From positions 1-64,000 of the forward strand of contig JAQGHC010000031.1 of the NCBI GenBank assembly GCA_028289015.1: a stretch of DNA of 64,000 bases, given 5' to 3'. Positions 50,209 to 58,951 of the stretch are shown one piece after another. The stretch comes from Candidatus Saccharimonadota bacterium (GTDB lineage: Bacteria; Patescibacteriota; Saccharimonadia; Saccharimonadales; Saccharimonadaceae). The notes beneath the pieces were generated by a model. That model ran no database searches and was not told the DNA's origin. It was given only the letters and a program-made list of their open reading frames with translations. The position numbers and the translations under genes were made by a program. The stretch's first letter is position 1. The number at the start of each line of letters is the position of its first letter.

Positions 50209-51797
50209 TGAATATTCGACGAAATAAATACAATCCTGAGAATCGAAATGGTGATCGAATGCCACCCGCAGATGCGCGGGCATTTAAGGAAGAGAACGGA
50301 CAAATATATAAAAGAGTGGGTGTCGACTTCGGTCCGGGCTATACATATGTTCCAGTAGATACTCCTGTAGCAGATGCGCCCGTACAGCTGCCTTCAGCGG
50401 CCCTACGAATGGAAGATCGTTTCCGCGCTGCCCTTGCCGCTTCGCAAATCACAACAGAGCGTACAGCTGATATTCAGCCTTCGAGCGCTGATAAAGCAGA
50501 AACATTACAGCGAGCATTGCGGGCGCAGGAAGGTCTTCGTCAACATATCGTACAGGAGCTTGCCGATATACAAGAAGCGAATGCAAGAGAAGAAATGGAT
50601 AGGGTAAGAGAAGAAATGGACACGCAAAATGCACTTGATCAAGAAGCATTAAAATACGTTGTGACTACGGGTGGCGTAGTAGGTATACCGAAGATGCCGT
50701 TACCTGCACATAACTCGCAGATAAATACTTCCACGGTTGCTCATAGTTCGGAGCGTAAAAGCGTGGAAGCGCAAGATAAACCGACGCGCGCACGAATGAA
50801 TCGTAAAGTAAGCGCACGGGTTCTCGTAGCTTCCGGTGTTCTTGTTGTTGGAGCAGGTGCGGCCGCTGCTGTCGTCGTACCTAATGACTTAACTGCGGCA
50901 TTTTTGGGAAAGAATGATACGCAAGGTAATGACGAAGCGAAAGAAATGCTCCCTTTGCCAACAGCGGCATTGGTTGATTCTTTTGCTGGATGTTTAGATG
51001 ATAATGGCGCAGGCCCATCGTTAATCGACCTACCCGTTACTTCGCAAATCGAGGTAGGATATTCGTATACTGGATCTAAAAATACTCCAAAAATACTTGA
51101 AACAAGTTTTTACGATGATAATAATAAGCTGATTAAAGCAAACGCCAAGCCGGTTATTGTTACCTCCAACGCACCCGCAAAAGTCGCTGCATGTATACCA
51201 GAAGCGGATCGTGTGACTGCTGTCACTGCCGAAGGTAGCAAGGTGACAGTTGATTTGTCGAAAATTTCAACTCAGTTATATCAGGATGTCAATGTCGGTG
51301 AAATTGCACGTGGCTTTGCTGTTTCTAATACGGTGGCGAATCCATTGACTGACCTTTACCCATTAGCTGAAGTGATCAACGGCATCGTAGAGGAAAGTAA
51401 AGCACGGCCAGATACCGATGAAAAAATGACCCCTGAAATTGCAGCCGGTATACAGCGAAATTATGACGACAAGAGTAATGTCGTCGCCGAAATACGCCAG
51501 GCTCAAGTCAAAACTGTACAGGCTCTCATTCGTCCTGGTGGTGGATATGCGGAAAAAATCAAAGCGTTTGTTAAAGAGCGTATAGTGGAAAAAATCAAAG
51601 CGAGGGCCGCGGAATTAAAACAGCAAGGTTTGACGGATGTTGAGTCGCCAAGTGTTGTCTTTGTGTCTGAGGCAGAAAACCTTGAAGAAAAAAATCCTGA
51701 ACCCCCACAAGTGGACAGCTTTAAATTAGCTGATGCGGTGAAAATTACTAGCTTTCCTAATACATTAAATTCTGCCATACCAGAGGCGAAAAAATAA
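50208..51797 (+). CDS. Membrane-anchored hypothetical protein with coiled-coil N-terminus and an ectodomain, third operon gene
   Basis: TM ARVLVASGVLVVGAGAAAAVVV; ectodomain layout resembles gene 1 (beta segment then long helical segment). Confidence 0.85.
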   Translation: MNIRRNKYNPENRNGDRMPPADARAFKEENGQIYKRVGVDFGPGYTYVPVDTPVADAPVQLPSAALRMEDRFRAALAASQITTERTADIQPSSADKAETLQRALRAQEGLRQHIVQELADIQEANAREEMDRVREEMDTQNALDQEALKYVVTTGGVVGIPKMPLPAHNSQINTSTVAHSSERKSVEAQDKPTRARMNRKVSARVLVASGVLVVGAGAAAAVVVPNDLTAAFLGKNDTQGNDEAKEMLPLPTAALVDSFAGCLDDNGAGPSLIDLPVTSQIEVGYSYTGSKNTPKILETSFYDDNNKLIKANAKPVIVTSNAPAKVAACIPEADRVTAVTAEGSKVTVDLSKISTQLYQDVNVGEIARGFAVSNTVANPLTDLYPLAEVINGIVEESKARPDTDEKMTPEIAAGIQRNYDDKSNVVAEIRQAQVKTVQALIRPGGGYAEKIKAFVKERIVEKIKARAAELKQQGLTDVESPSVVFVSEAENLEEKNPEPPQVDSFKLADAVKITSFPNTLNSAIPEAKK

Positions 51798-51811
51798 GAC
51801 TTGAGATCAAT

Positions 51812-52630
51812 ATGTCTGAACAATCACCTAGCACTCCTTTCGAATCCTTCGTCGTCCCCACGCCTGAAGAGTTGTCTGAATTTGGCGTGCGTTTAGAACA
51901 AGCGGTGGCGGCCCATCAGCCAGAGGGGGGTGTAGAGGGGGATCGCAATGAGTTGAAGGAGGATTATGAGGCTGCAAGCGCGGACCATGCAAAAAAACGG
52001 GCAGAGATAGTGGCTGCGCAGGCTAGTATCAATGAGGTGCAAGAAGAAATAGTAGACATCATAGACAGTATGAGTAACGATGATGCAATGATCCCCGAAG
52101 ATGAACCATCGGCAGCTGAAATGATTCGCACTCGGACGGATATACTGTATGGTCGTTTACGTAAAAGTAAACAAAAAAAAGCGCATCTAGTACAGACTAT
52201 CAAAATCCTGCAGCAGGAAATGGACGCCATAAGTGCATACAAAGACCGTAATCGACAAGCTGAGCAACATTTAGTGGACAGGGGGGTGACACTAAGACAA
52301 GAGTTGAGTCGTCTTGCTTTAGTGATGAGCGCCATAGGCAATCTTGGAGAGCTGAAGCCTACCTTACCTCGTTATGCTGATAGGTATCATTACTTCCCGG
52401 CAGAGAGCGATAATGGTTTGGATGATTTTATCAATATAGGAGCAGAACCTGGAGAACGGTATACGACGGTATCGCTTCCTGTGCCCTTTGTCGTGCCAGT
52501 TATGGCGGCCGACGAATTAGCCGTTGTGCCACAAGAGGCCCCTATTAGACCCGTCCTCCCTCCCGTGCAAATTTCACCCAAGACGCAAAAAAAGTTTTTA
52601 AAGCCAATAACGAATATGAACAGAAGATAA
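51812..52630 (+). CDS. Cytoplasmic coiled-coil protein, fourth operon gene
   Basis: 272-aa ORF with a long heptad-rich region AASADHAKKRAEIVAAQASINEVQEEIVDIIDS. Confidence 0.8.
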   Translation: MSEQSPSTPFESFVVPTPEELSEFGVRLEQAVAAHQPEGGVEGDRNELKEDYEAASADHAKKRAEIVAAQASINEVQEEIVDIIDSMSNDDAMIPEDEPSAAEMIRTRTDILYGRLRKSKQKKAHLVQTIKILQQEMDAISAYKDRNRQAEQHLVDRGVTLRQELSRLALVMSAIGNLGELKPTLPRYADRYHYFPAESDNGLDDFINIGAEPGERYTTVSLPVPFVVPVMAADELAVVPQEAPIRPVLPPVQISPKTQKKFLKPITNMNRR

Positions 52631-52643
52631 GGTAGAGTATATT

Positions 52644-55406
52644 ATGGAACGAGCAGTAAAAAGACAGTCACCATTCGATATCAATCTGACACCGGAGAAT
52701 ATTGATGGTTATGTGGATACATTTTTGAGTCAGGTTACTCCAGAGTGTCTTATTGGTACGGCGGATGAGCGTACCGCGTTCACTGCAATATTATCGGGTT
52801 TTAAGGGTAATATCCGTAATCAGGTTTCTAGGTTTCAGGCGGATACGACGCTAAGAAAAATAGATGAAGCGGTTGCCGCAAAGCATTACGAACAAGTGCA
52901 ACACGTCCTTGATTCTGGCGCAGTGACGGAGGATTTTATCGCTACCATTCGCGAAGTTCCAGTACTTTTTAGCCCGGTGCAAAAAAACATCGACATGCTT
53001 CGCGCAAAAGCGCTCGAGGATCAATGTCAGGCGCGCACTGCAAACACAAAATCATCCGCCACACTCCGCGAGACAGCGAAACATTCGGCACAAGTAGCGG
53101 CGGCTTACGCAGCTGATACCCCGGTATTAAAGCGTGGCCCAAAAACATTGATTGGCGAGCAGTACAATCTTTTAAAGCTTAGTGAGGCACGACAAAGTAT
53201 GCCTAAAAATGATCCAGCACGAAAAGACATTGACGGCATCGTCAGTGATGCATATGGAGAAAACTATGCCTTAAAAGAGACGAGCGCCACGGCTGAGCGC
53301 GTTCGTCAGGTGTTCGCTACATTCGCTACAGCGGCGGTGTTAACTACCGTCGCCAATCCCGCAGCGTATGCAAGCGAGACCAAAACTTCCCAAGTAATTC
53401 CTAACGAGACGAAGCCTGATGAGCGTGTCATCACCATTAATGACAAAGTTCGCATACCCGTTCCTGTAAATCAAATAGTAAGTATTGAAGAAAAAAACGT
53501 AAACACCTCTTCACTGGACGATAGTAGAAGTAGTTCGAGTCAAATAGCCCAGGAAAAGCAAGAAAAATCTCAGGTGGTACCAAAGAAACCTGAAAAAAAT
53601 CCTCTAAGCGCAAATGAACAAGTTGATGAAGTCAAAACAAAGTCGCAGGAATCACCTAATAAGAGTGAAGAGAAAACCAGTGATCGTAAGGCCGATGCGT
53701 TAGTCTTCCGGATACCACGCTCCGCCGCTAGTGACAAGCAGGCCAACAAGGTGAGCGACGATCTTGATTTACGTTTACCAGATACTTCACTTGAGGAAGA
53801 TAAATTACACGAAACTCCACTCCACGATACACTGGTCGGTAGGACAACTAATGCAGAGGGCGAAAAAGCGTATATAAATACAGATAATGAGAAGCGGTCG
53901 ACTGAAAGACGCGAGGCTGAAGAAGGAGAAAATAAACCAGCCGTCAATAAGGCCGGAGAAAAAAATCGTGACGCATCAGCATCAAACGATCGTGCAGAGA
54001 GTGTTTTAGCGTCTCGTGATAAAAAAGCGGCCATACCTCAAGCGCAAATTGAAGGTATATTGGACGAACCTAAGCTTATTTTTAAAATACCACGCGAAAA
54101 GAAGTCTCTGAGTGAAGAGAAGCCTATCCAAATCACACTTGACGAGACTGACGAGAGTTTCCGTTTTTCGTTGAAAAAAGGTCAAAAAAGTACCGGTGTA
54201 AAACCAATTGAACTACCTGACGGGTTAGAGATCGTTCCAATCCCTACTGTTCCTATTCCTGCACCAGAAGCACCTGCGCCTGCAATCGAACAGGCGCCTG
54301 TGAGCGAAACTGACTTCGTTCAAGCAGCACAAAAAATGATAGAGCGCGGCGGCGTTTGGGAGCGACGCGGGATAGCCATGAAGTTCTTTATTGAAGATCC
54401 CGAACTTGCCTGCACGCCATCTCAAGCGGCAGGAATCGTCGGCAACTTACTGGGCGAGTCTGGTCCTGAAATGAATCCAGGACAGAATCAATTCGGTGGC
54501 CCAGCATTTGGTATTGTGCAGTGGGAGGCTTCACGCCTTCAAGACCTTAAGGAATTTGCAAAAGAGAACCTAACAGATTTCAAGACCCAACTTAATTTCA
54601 TGAAGCATGAGTTACTCGGAAAGGAGCGCAGCGCATTTGCCGCTATCAAGACCGCAACAAATCGCAAAGACGCTGCGCTGATTGTGCGTGAACGATACGA
54701 GCGACCAAGGGTGCACCGTGATCAAGAGCGAATAGACTATGCCAATGAAGTAGGTGACGCATTCAACAAAGAATACCAGGCTGTACAGGCAGCTAAATTA
54801 CCTGCAAAATCTGAAACAACAAGCCCGGATAACATCCTTGTCGGATGGCCAACAACGGGCGAAGAAGCCATGGAGCTATTTAATCAGTGCGACTCACGCT
54901 GGGGGAATATCCTTAGTCCGAATGGACTCAAGGCGTGCTTGAATGCGTGTGGTCCGACGAATATCGCCATGGCGGTGCAGCTATTAAAGCCCGATCTTGA
55001 TGTTACGCCAAAAGAAACGATTGAATATGCGAATGCAAACAAACTGTGGTTTACGCCAGAAAGAGGTGCGCCAGATTCTGGCGGAGTTACGTATGACGGA
55101 ATGCTTCAACTTGCAAAGAATTGGGGTGTGAATGGCAATAAGATGGGCCCGAACTCATTGAAAGATTTCGAGGCCTACAAGAAGATACTTGAAGATGGTG
55201 GGGTAATTATTGCGGCAGGCACTGGCCCGGCACCGTTTGTGATGCCAAAAGATGGTGCGCATTTCGTCACGATTCGTGGAATTACGAAGGATGGAAAATT
55301 CTTGGTTGCAGATCCGTATCCAAAGACGCCTGATACAAATACTGTCGCGTGGGATGCGCAACAAATTATGAATAGCACATTCGGCGCAGTTGTTTTATAC
55401 AAGTAG
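52644..55406 (+). CDS. Large protein with phage-tail lysozyme-like (Phage_lysozyme2) and C39-like peptidase domains, fifth operon gene
   Basis: SQAAGIVGNLLGESGPEMNPGQNQFGGPAFGIVQWEASRLQDLKEFA (lysozyme-like) and NACGPTNIAMAVQLL...GGVIIAAGTG...GAHFVTIRGITKDGKFLVADPYP (C39-like); TM-like VRQVFATFATAAVLTTVANPAAYA about 220 aa in. Confidence 0.85.
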   Translation: MERAVKRQSPFDINLTPENIDGYVDTFLSQVTPECLIGTADERTAFTAILSGFKGNIRNQVSRFQADTTLRKIDEAVAAKHYEQVQHVLDSGAVTEDFIATIREVPVLFSPVQKNIDMLRAKALEDQCQARTANTKSSATLRETAKHSAQVAAAYAADTPVLKRGPKTLIGEQYNLLKLSEARQSMPKNDPARKDIDGIVSDAYGENYALKETSATAERVRQVFATFATAAVLTTVANPAAYASETKTSQVIPNETKPDERVITINDKVRIPVPVNQIVSIEEKNVNTSSLDDSRSSSSQIAQEKQEKSQVVPKKPEKNPLSANEQVDEVKTKSQESPNKSEEKTSDRKADALVFRIPRSAASDKQANKVSDDLDLRLPDTSLEEDKLHETPLHDTLVGRTTNAEGEKAYINTDNEKRSTERREAEEGENKPAVNKAGEKNRDASASNDRAESVLASRDKKAAIPQAQIEGILDEPKLIFKIPREKKSLSEEKPIQITLDETDESFRFSLKKGQKSTGVKPIELPDGLEIVPIPTVPIPAPEAPAPAIEQAPVSETDFVQAAQKMIERGGVWERRGIAMKFFIEDPELACTPSQAAGIVGNLLGESGPEMNPGQNQFGGPAFGIVQWEASRLQDLKEFAKENLTDFKTQLNFMKHELLGKERSAFAAIKTATNRKDAALIVRERYERPRVHRDQERIDYANEVGDAFNKEYQAVQAAKLPAKSETTSPDNILVGWPTTGEEAMELFNQCDSRWGNILSPNGLKACLNACGPTNIAMAVQLLKPDLDVTPKETIEYANANKLWFTPERGAPDSGGVTYDGMLQLAKNWGVNGNKMGPNSLKDFEAYKKILEDGGVIIAAGTGPAPFVMPKDGAHFVTIRGITKDGKFLVADPYPKTPDTNTVAWDAQQIMNSTFGAVVLYK

Positions 55407-55460
55407 AAATCTAACTAATACTTCAATTTCAGATTCTGGTAATTAAAATCTCAGGTAGAT

Positions 55461-55508
55461 GCTGGCGCTCCACTCAACGTTTCGTTGAATAGAGCGCCAG
55501 CTTTGTTT
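55461..55508. terminator. Long hairpin between convergent genes
   Basis: GCTGGCGCTC-...TCAACG-ttt-CGTTGA...-GAGCGCCAGC-TTTGTTTT. Confidence 0.88.
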
Positions 55509-55521
55509 TCGGTGTAAAAGG

Positions 55522-57045
55522 TTACGAAGCGGGGTTCAGCATTTCTCTGAGCTCCCGTTTCGCTACCGTTGAAGCAACCTCTTCGATCTGCGCTTGTAGG
55601 CCTGGTGTCGTATCTGCGCCTTCAAGGGCGCGGATGAGCCGCTTGATGAGTAGATTTTCTGCGGTAGCAGGCGTCGCCTTTACCAGGGTAGATGGCTCGT
55701 CACGTTCTCTCAACCGACGGTTGACGTGATATTTTTTCTGCTCCAGAGTCGGAACTTCTTGCTTGAAGCAATCCACCAAAATGCGTGCATATGCGACAAG
55801 TGTCTCAAGGCCCGTTTCTTCCGGTAGAACAGATGCCGGCTTGCCATCACGAATCCATTGACTGAATGGAACCATGTAGATTTTTTTGCCGGTAAATTCC
55901 TTTCGCTCCTCGTCGTAGTCGAATCCAAGGTCACGCAACAGCTGGGTGGGGTCATCCGTCCAGTATGGCGGCTTCTTTTCTTTAGTTTTGTGGTCAATCT
56001 GTGCTGCAACCAGTTCGGTTGCGACTGAATGGAATCTTTGAAGAAATTTTCCTACTGTATTGCCTTCATGGGTTCCATTGATGACGACGAATGAGTGTTT
56101 TTGAAGCTTGTCGATGTGATTAAGTTGGTAAAGATTGATCATTGTCGACAATAGCGTATTGAACGTGGCCATGTCGTCTGCAACTGCAGGGAACAGCACG
56201 ACATCAGCTTCAAGGAACAGCCCCTCGTTAGCTGCGTGGCTATTGCCATTACCGGTATCACCAAAGCAGTTGCGGTATTTTGGCCGCAACGTTTGATGCA
56301 TCGACAAGAACTCCTCCATCGTGAACTTGTTGTTTGTCGTATTCGGATCAGAAAGTAGCGCGTAGACGCTCGTCTGCTTGTGCTTGCCGAGGTTTTCGCA
56401 TGCCGTCTCATGATCGATGATCAGGTCATGATCAGCAAGAACGTCGTTTAGGAGCGATTGCTCGCTTCTGCGCAAATCCAGCCGCAAATTAACCGTTCCG
56501 TCATTCTCATTACCTTCGAGTAAGAGATTGGCGACCGTTGCAAGCCATGAATGCAAGACGGCCAAGTTTGTGATGAGCGGTGTTTTGCCGGCACCACCCT
56601 TGGACGCCATGACGACAATCGTGCGTTTCATTCCTTTCAAAAGTTGCAGAATGTACGCGAGCTCCGCGTATGCCACTTCCAGCTCGATTTGCCTTTGTAG
56701 CTTCGCTTGCTCAGGCCTGAAAAGGACATCGTTAGCGCTAGTTGGATTGAACAGGTGTACTATTCTTTGAGCCACGCTCTTAACGGTTGCCGCAACGTCT
56801 TCAGGTCCTTCGTCCCGACTTTCGTCAAAACTATATAGTTCTAAGCTATCGTTGCGGAGCGCCTTAAGTGCATCCTCAACACCATTAACTAGCCGCAGGA
56901 CATGTGCCCGCTCAGACACCACTTTCGCAGTCTGGTCAACTTCACCATCACCCAGTGATGGTGCCCTGCTTGGCTTTTCCGGAGGAGAAAATGCCTGTTT
57001 TTCGGGGTATTCACGCTGGGTGAGTTCAACCACATTTTGCGACAT
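55522..57045 (-). CDS. ParA/MinD-like P-loop ATPase with long N- and C-terminal extensions
   Basis: RTIVVMASKGGAGKTPLITNLAVL deviant Walker A; later ADVVLFPAVADDMATFNTLLSTM and SFVVINGTHEGN resemble ParA switch regions. Confidence 0.75.
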   Translation of the reverse strand: MSQNVVELTQREYPEKQAFSPPEKPSRAPSLGDGEVDQTAKVVSERAHVLRLVNGVEDALKALRNDSLELYSFDESRDEGPEDVAATVKSVAQRIVHLFNPTSANDVLFRPEQAKLQRQIELEVAYAELAYILQLLKGMKRTIVVMASKGGAGKTPLITNLAVLHSWLATVANLLLEGNENDGTVNLRLDLRRSEQSLLNDVLADHDLIIDHETACENLGKHKQTSVYALLSDPNTTNNKFTMEEFLSMHQTLRPKYRNCFGDTGNGNSHAANEGLFLEADVVLFPAVADDMATFNTLLSTMINLYQLNHIDKLQKHSFVVINGTHEGNTVGKFLQRFHSVATELVAAQIDHKTKEKKPPYWTDDPTQLLRDLGFDYDEERKEFTGKKIYMVPFSQWIRDGKPASVLPEETGLETLVAYARILVDCFKQEVPTLEQKKYHVNRRLRERDEPSTLVKATPATAENLLIKRLIRALEGADTTPGLQAQIEEVASTVAKRELREMLNPAS

Positions 57046-57304
57046 TTTGAAGCCTTTCATGTGTATGGACGATGGGAATCTTATTCATTACACCGAATTG
57101 TTAATGTGCGTCTCACCTGACGCTCAAACTCGGTTCTAGAATGAAGCGAGCGAATGACAGGGAGTCTGTTTTCGCTGTTTGTTTGATGCTGATTATAGCA
57201 TTTTAATGCATATTTAACAATAGATTTGCCTAATTGTATAGCAAATTGCCTTGCGTAAATATTGTGATGATAAAACAGACATAACCACGTATAATATAGA
57301 GTGA

Positions 57305-58783
57305 ATGAATGCGAAACTCGAAACAAAATTAAAAACACTGCCACGGTCCTCCGGAGTGTACTTTCATAAGTCGGTGAGCGGTGAAATTATATATGTCGGC
57401 AAAGCGGCGGTTTTGAAAAATCGGGTTCGTCAGTATTTTCAAAGTACGCGTGATATGGATGTGAAAACCAGAGCACTCGTTGCTGAAATTGATGATACGG
57501 ACTGGATAGAAACAGAAAGTGAAATCGACGCGCTCTTTCTGGAATCTGAAATGGTCAAGCGCTATATGCCGCGCTATAACATTCTACTGCGAGACGACAA
57601 GTCGCAGACATTTGTGCGCATCGATATGAAGAGCGAGTGGCCGTATGTCTGTTTTACGCGTAATCCGGCCGATGACGATGCGGAATATTTCGGACCGTAC
57701 TATAACGGGTTTGCCGTCAAGAAGGCCCTGCGGTACCTGCGTAAGACGTTTCCGTACTACACCAAGCCGCGTACGACAGGTAGACCGGATTTGGATGCCC
57801 ACTTGGGACTGAGTCCGTCGGCGACGACGACATCTGAGCAGTATCGTAATAGTCTGCGCAATCTTATTCGCTATCTCAAAGGCGAACGGGTGGCATTGGT
57901 GAGAGAAATCGAGCGTGATATGAAAACGGCCGCAGGGCTGCAGGATTTTGAAATGGCGGTACTGTACCGCAACCGGCTCAATAACCTCCGTGAATTACAG
58001 CGTAGGATTATGTTCGGCGACAAAGAATTTTTAGATATCAGCAAAGACAAAGCGCTTAGTGACCTACGCGACTTGTTAGGTCTGAAAAAGTTACCAGCAC
58101 GCATCGAGGGTTACGATATTTCGCATATGAGCGGAACGAATGTGGTTGCTAGTATGGTCGTGTTCAGTAACGGGGCGAGCGATAGAGCAAACTACCGCAA
58201 ATTCAAGACGCGCATTGAACATAACAATGATTTTTATAACATGCACGAAACACTGACACGGCGGTTGAGCGAAAAAAACATTAAAGCCTGGGGGTGTCCA
58301 GATTTGATGTTGATTGACGGTGGTAAAGGGCAATTAGATGCAGCGCTACAGGCGCGTGACGAACGTGAGCAGACCAAAATTCCATTTATCGGCCTTGCAA
58401 AACGCGAAGAGCAGATCGTTATCCATCATCAAAAATCGGGTGTTATTTTAAACAAAGATAAATTAAGAGAATTAGACGGCTACGTGACGGTAACAGAAGA
58501 TTTCACACTCGTAAACCTACCGCATAGTACACATATAATCAAGTTGTTGCAGCGCATCCGTGACGAATCACATCGCTTTGCCGTTAGCTATCATACGGTA
58601 TTAAAGCGTCAAAAACAGACGGCAAGCGCCCTTGAAGACATACCTGGTATCGGCCCAACTACCCGAAAAAAGCTGATCAAGACTTTTGGTAGTTTGCGCG
58701 GCGTACAGGCCGCGACACCAGAGCAGCTAATTGTCGCGATCGGACCCGCTAAAGCGAAGATTTTAACGCAGTACCTGCCTTAG
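57305..58783 (+). CDS. uvrC: UvrABC system protein C (short, Fe-S cysteines absent)
   Basis: LPRSSGVYFHKSVSGEIIYVGKAAVLKNRVRQYF, EIDALFLESEMVKRYMPRYNILLRDDKS, YDISHMSGTNVVASMVVF, DLMLIDGGKGQLDAAL, HhH DIPGIGPTTRKKLIKTFGSLRGVQAATPEQL. Confidence 0.96.
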   Translation: MNAKLETKLKTLPRSSGVYFHKSVSGEIIYVGKAAVLKNRVRQYFQSTRDMDVKTRALVAEIDDTDWIETESEIDALFLESEMVKRYMPRYNILLRDDKSQTFVRIDMKSEWPYVCFTRNPADDDAEYFGPYYNGFAVKKALRYLRKTFPYYTKPRTTGRPDLDAHLGLSPSATTTSEQYRNSLRNLIRYLKGERVALVREIERDMKTAAGLQDFEMAVLYRNRLNNLRELQRRIMFGDKEFLDISKDKALSDLRDLLGLKKLPARIEGYDISHMSGTNVVASMVVFSNGASDRANYRKFKTRIEHNNDFYNMHETLTRRLSEKNIKAWGCPDLMLIDGGKGQLDAALQARDEREQTKIPFIGLAKREEQIVIHHQKSGVILNKDKLRELDGYVTVTEDFTLVNLPHSTHIIKLLQRIRDESHRFAVSYHTVLKRQKQTASALEDIPGIGPTTRKKLIKTFGSLRGVQAATPEQLIVAIGPAKAKILTQYLP

Positions 58784-58951
58784 TTGACTTGCTACGTCGT
58801 AACTCGTATTGAAAAAACGAAAAGAGCCAACCTTCGACGTATGTCATGGACAACGGAGGGTGCTGAATTTTGACGATTGTTGTCTATATAGTACTTATGT
58901 TATATTTAGACCAACATCTAGTACAGTATAAAATAAAAAGGACAATATCAT

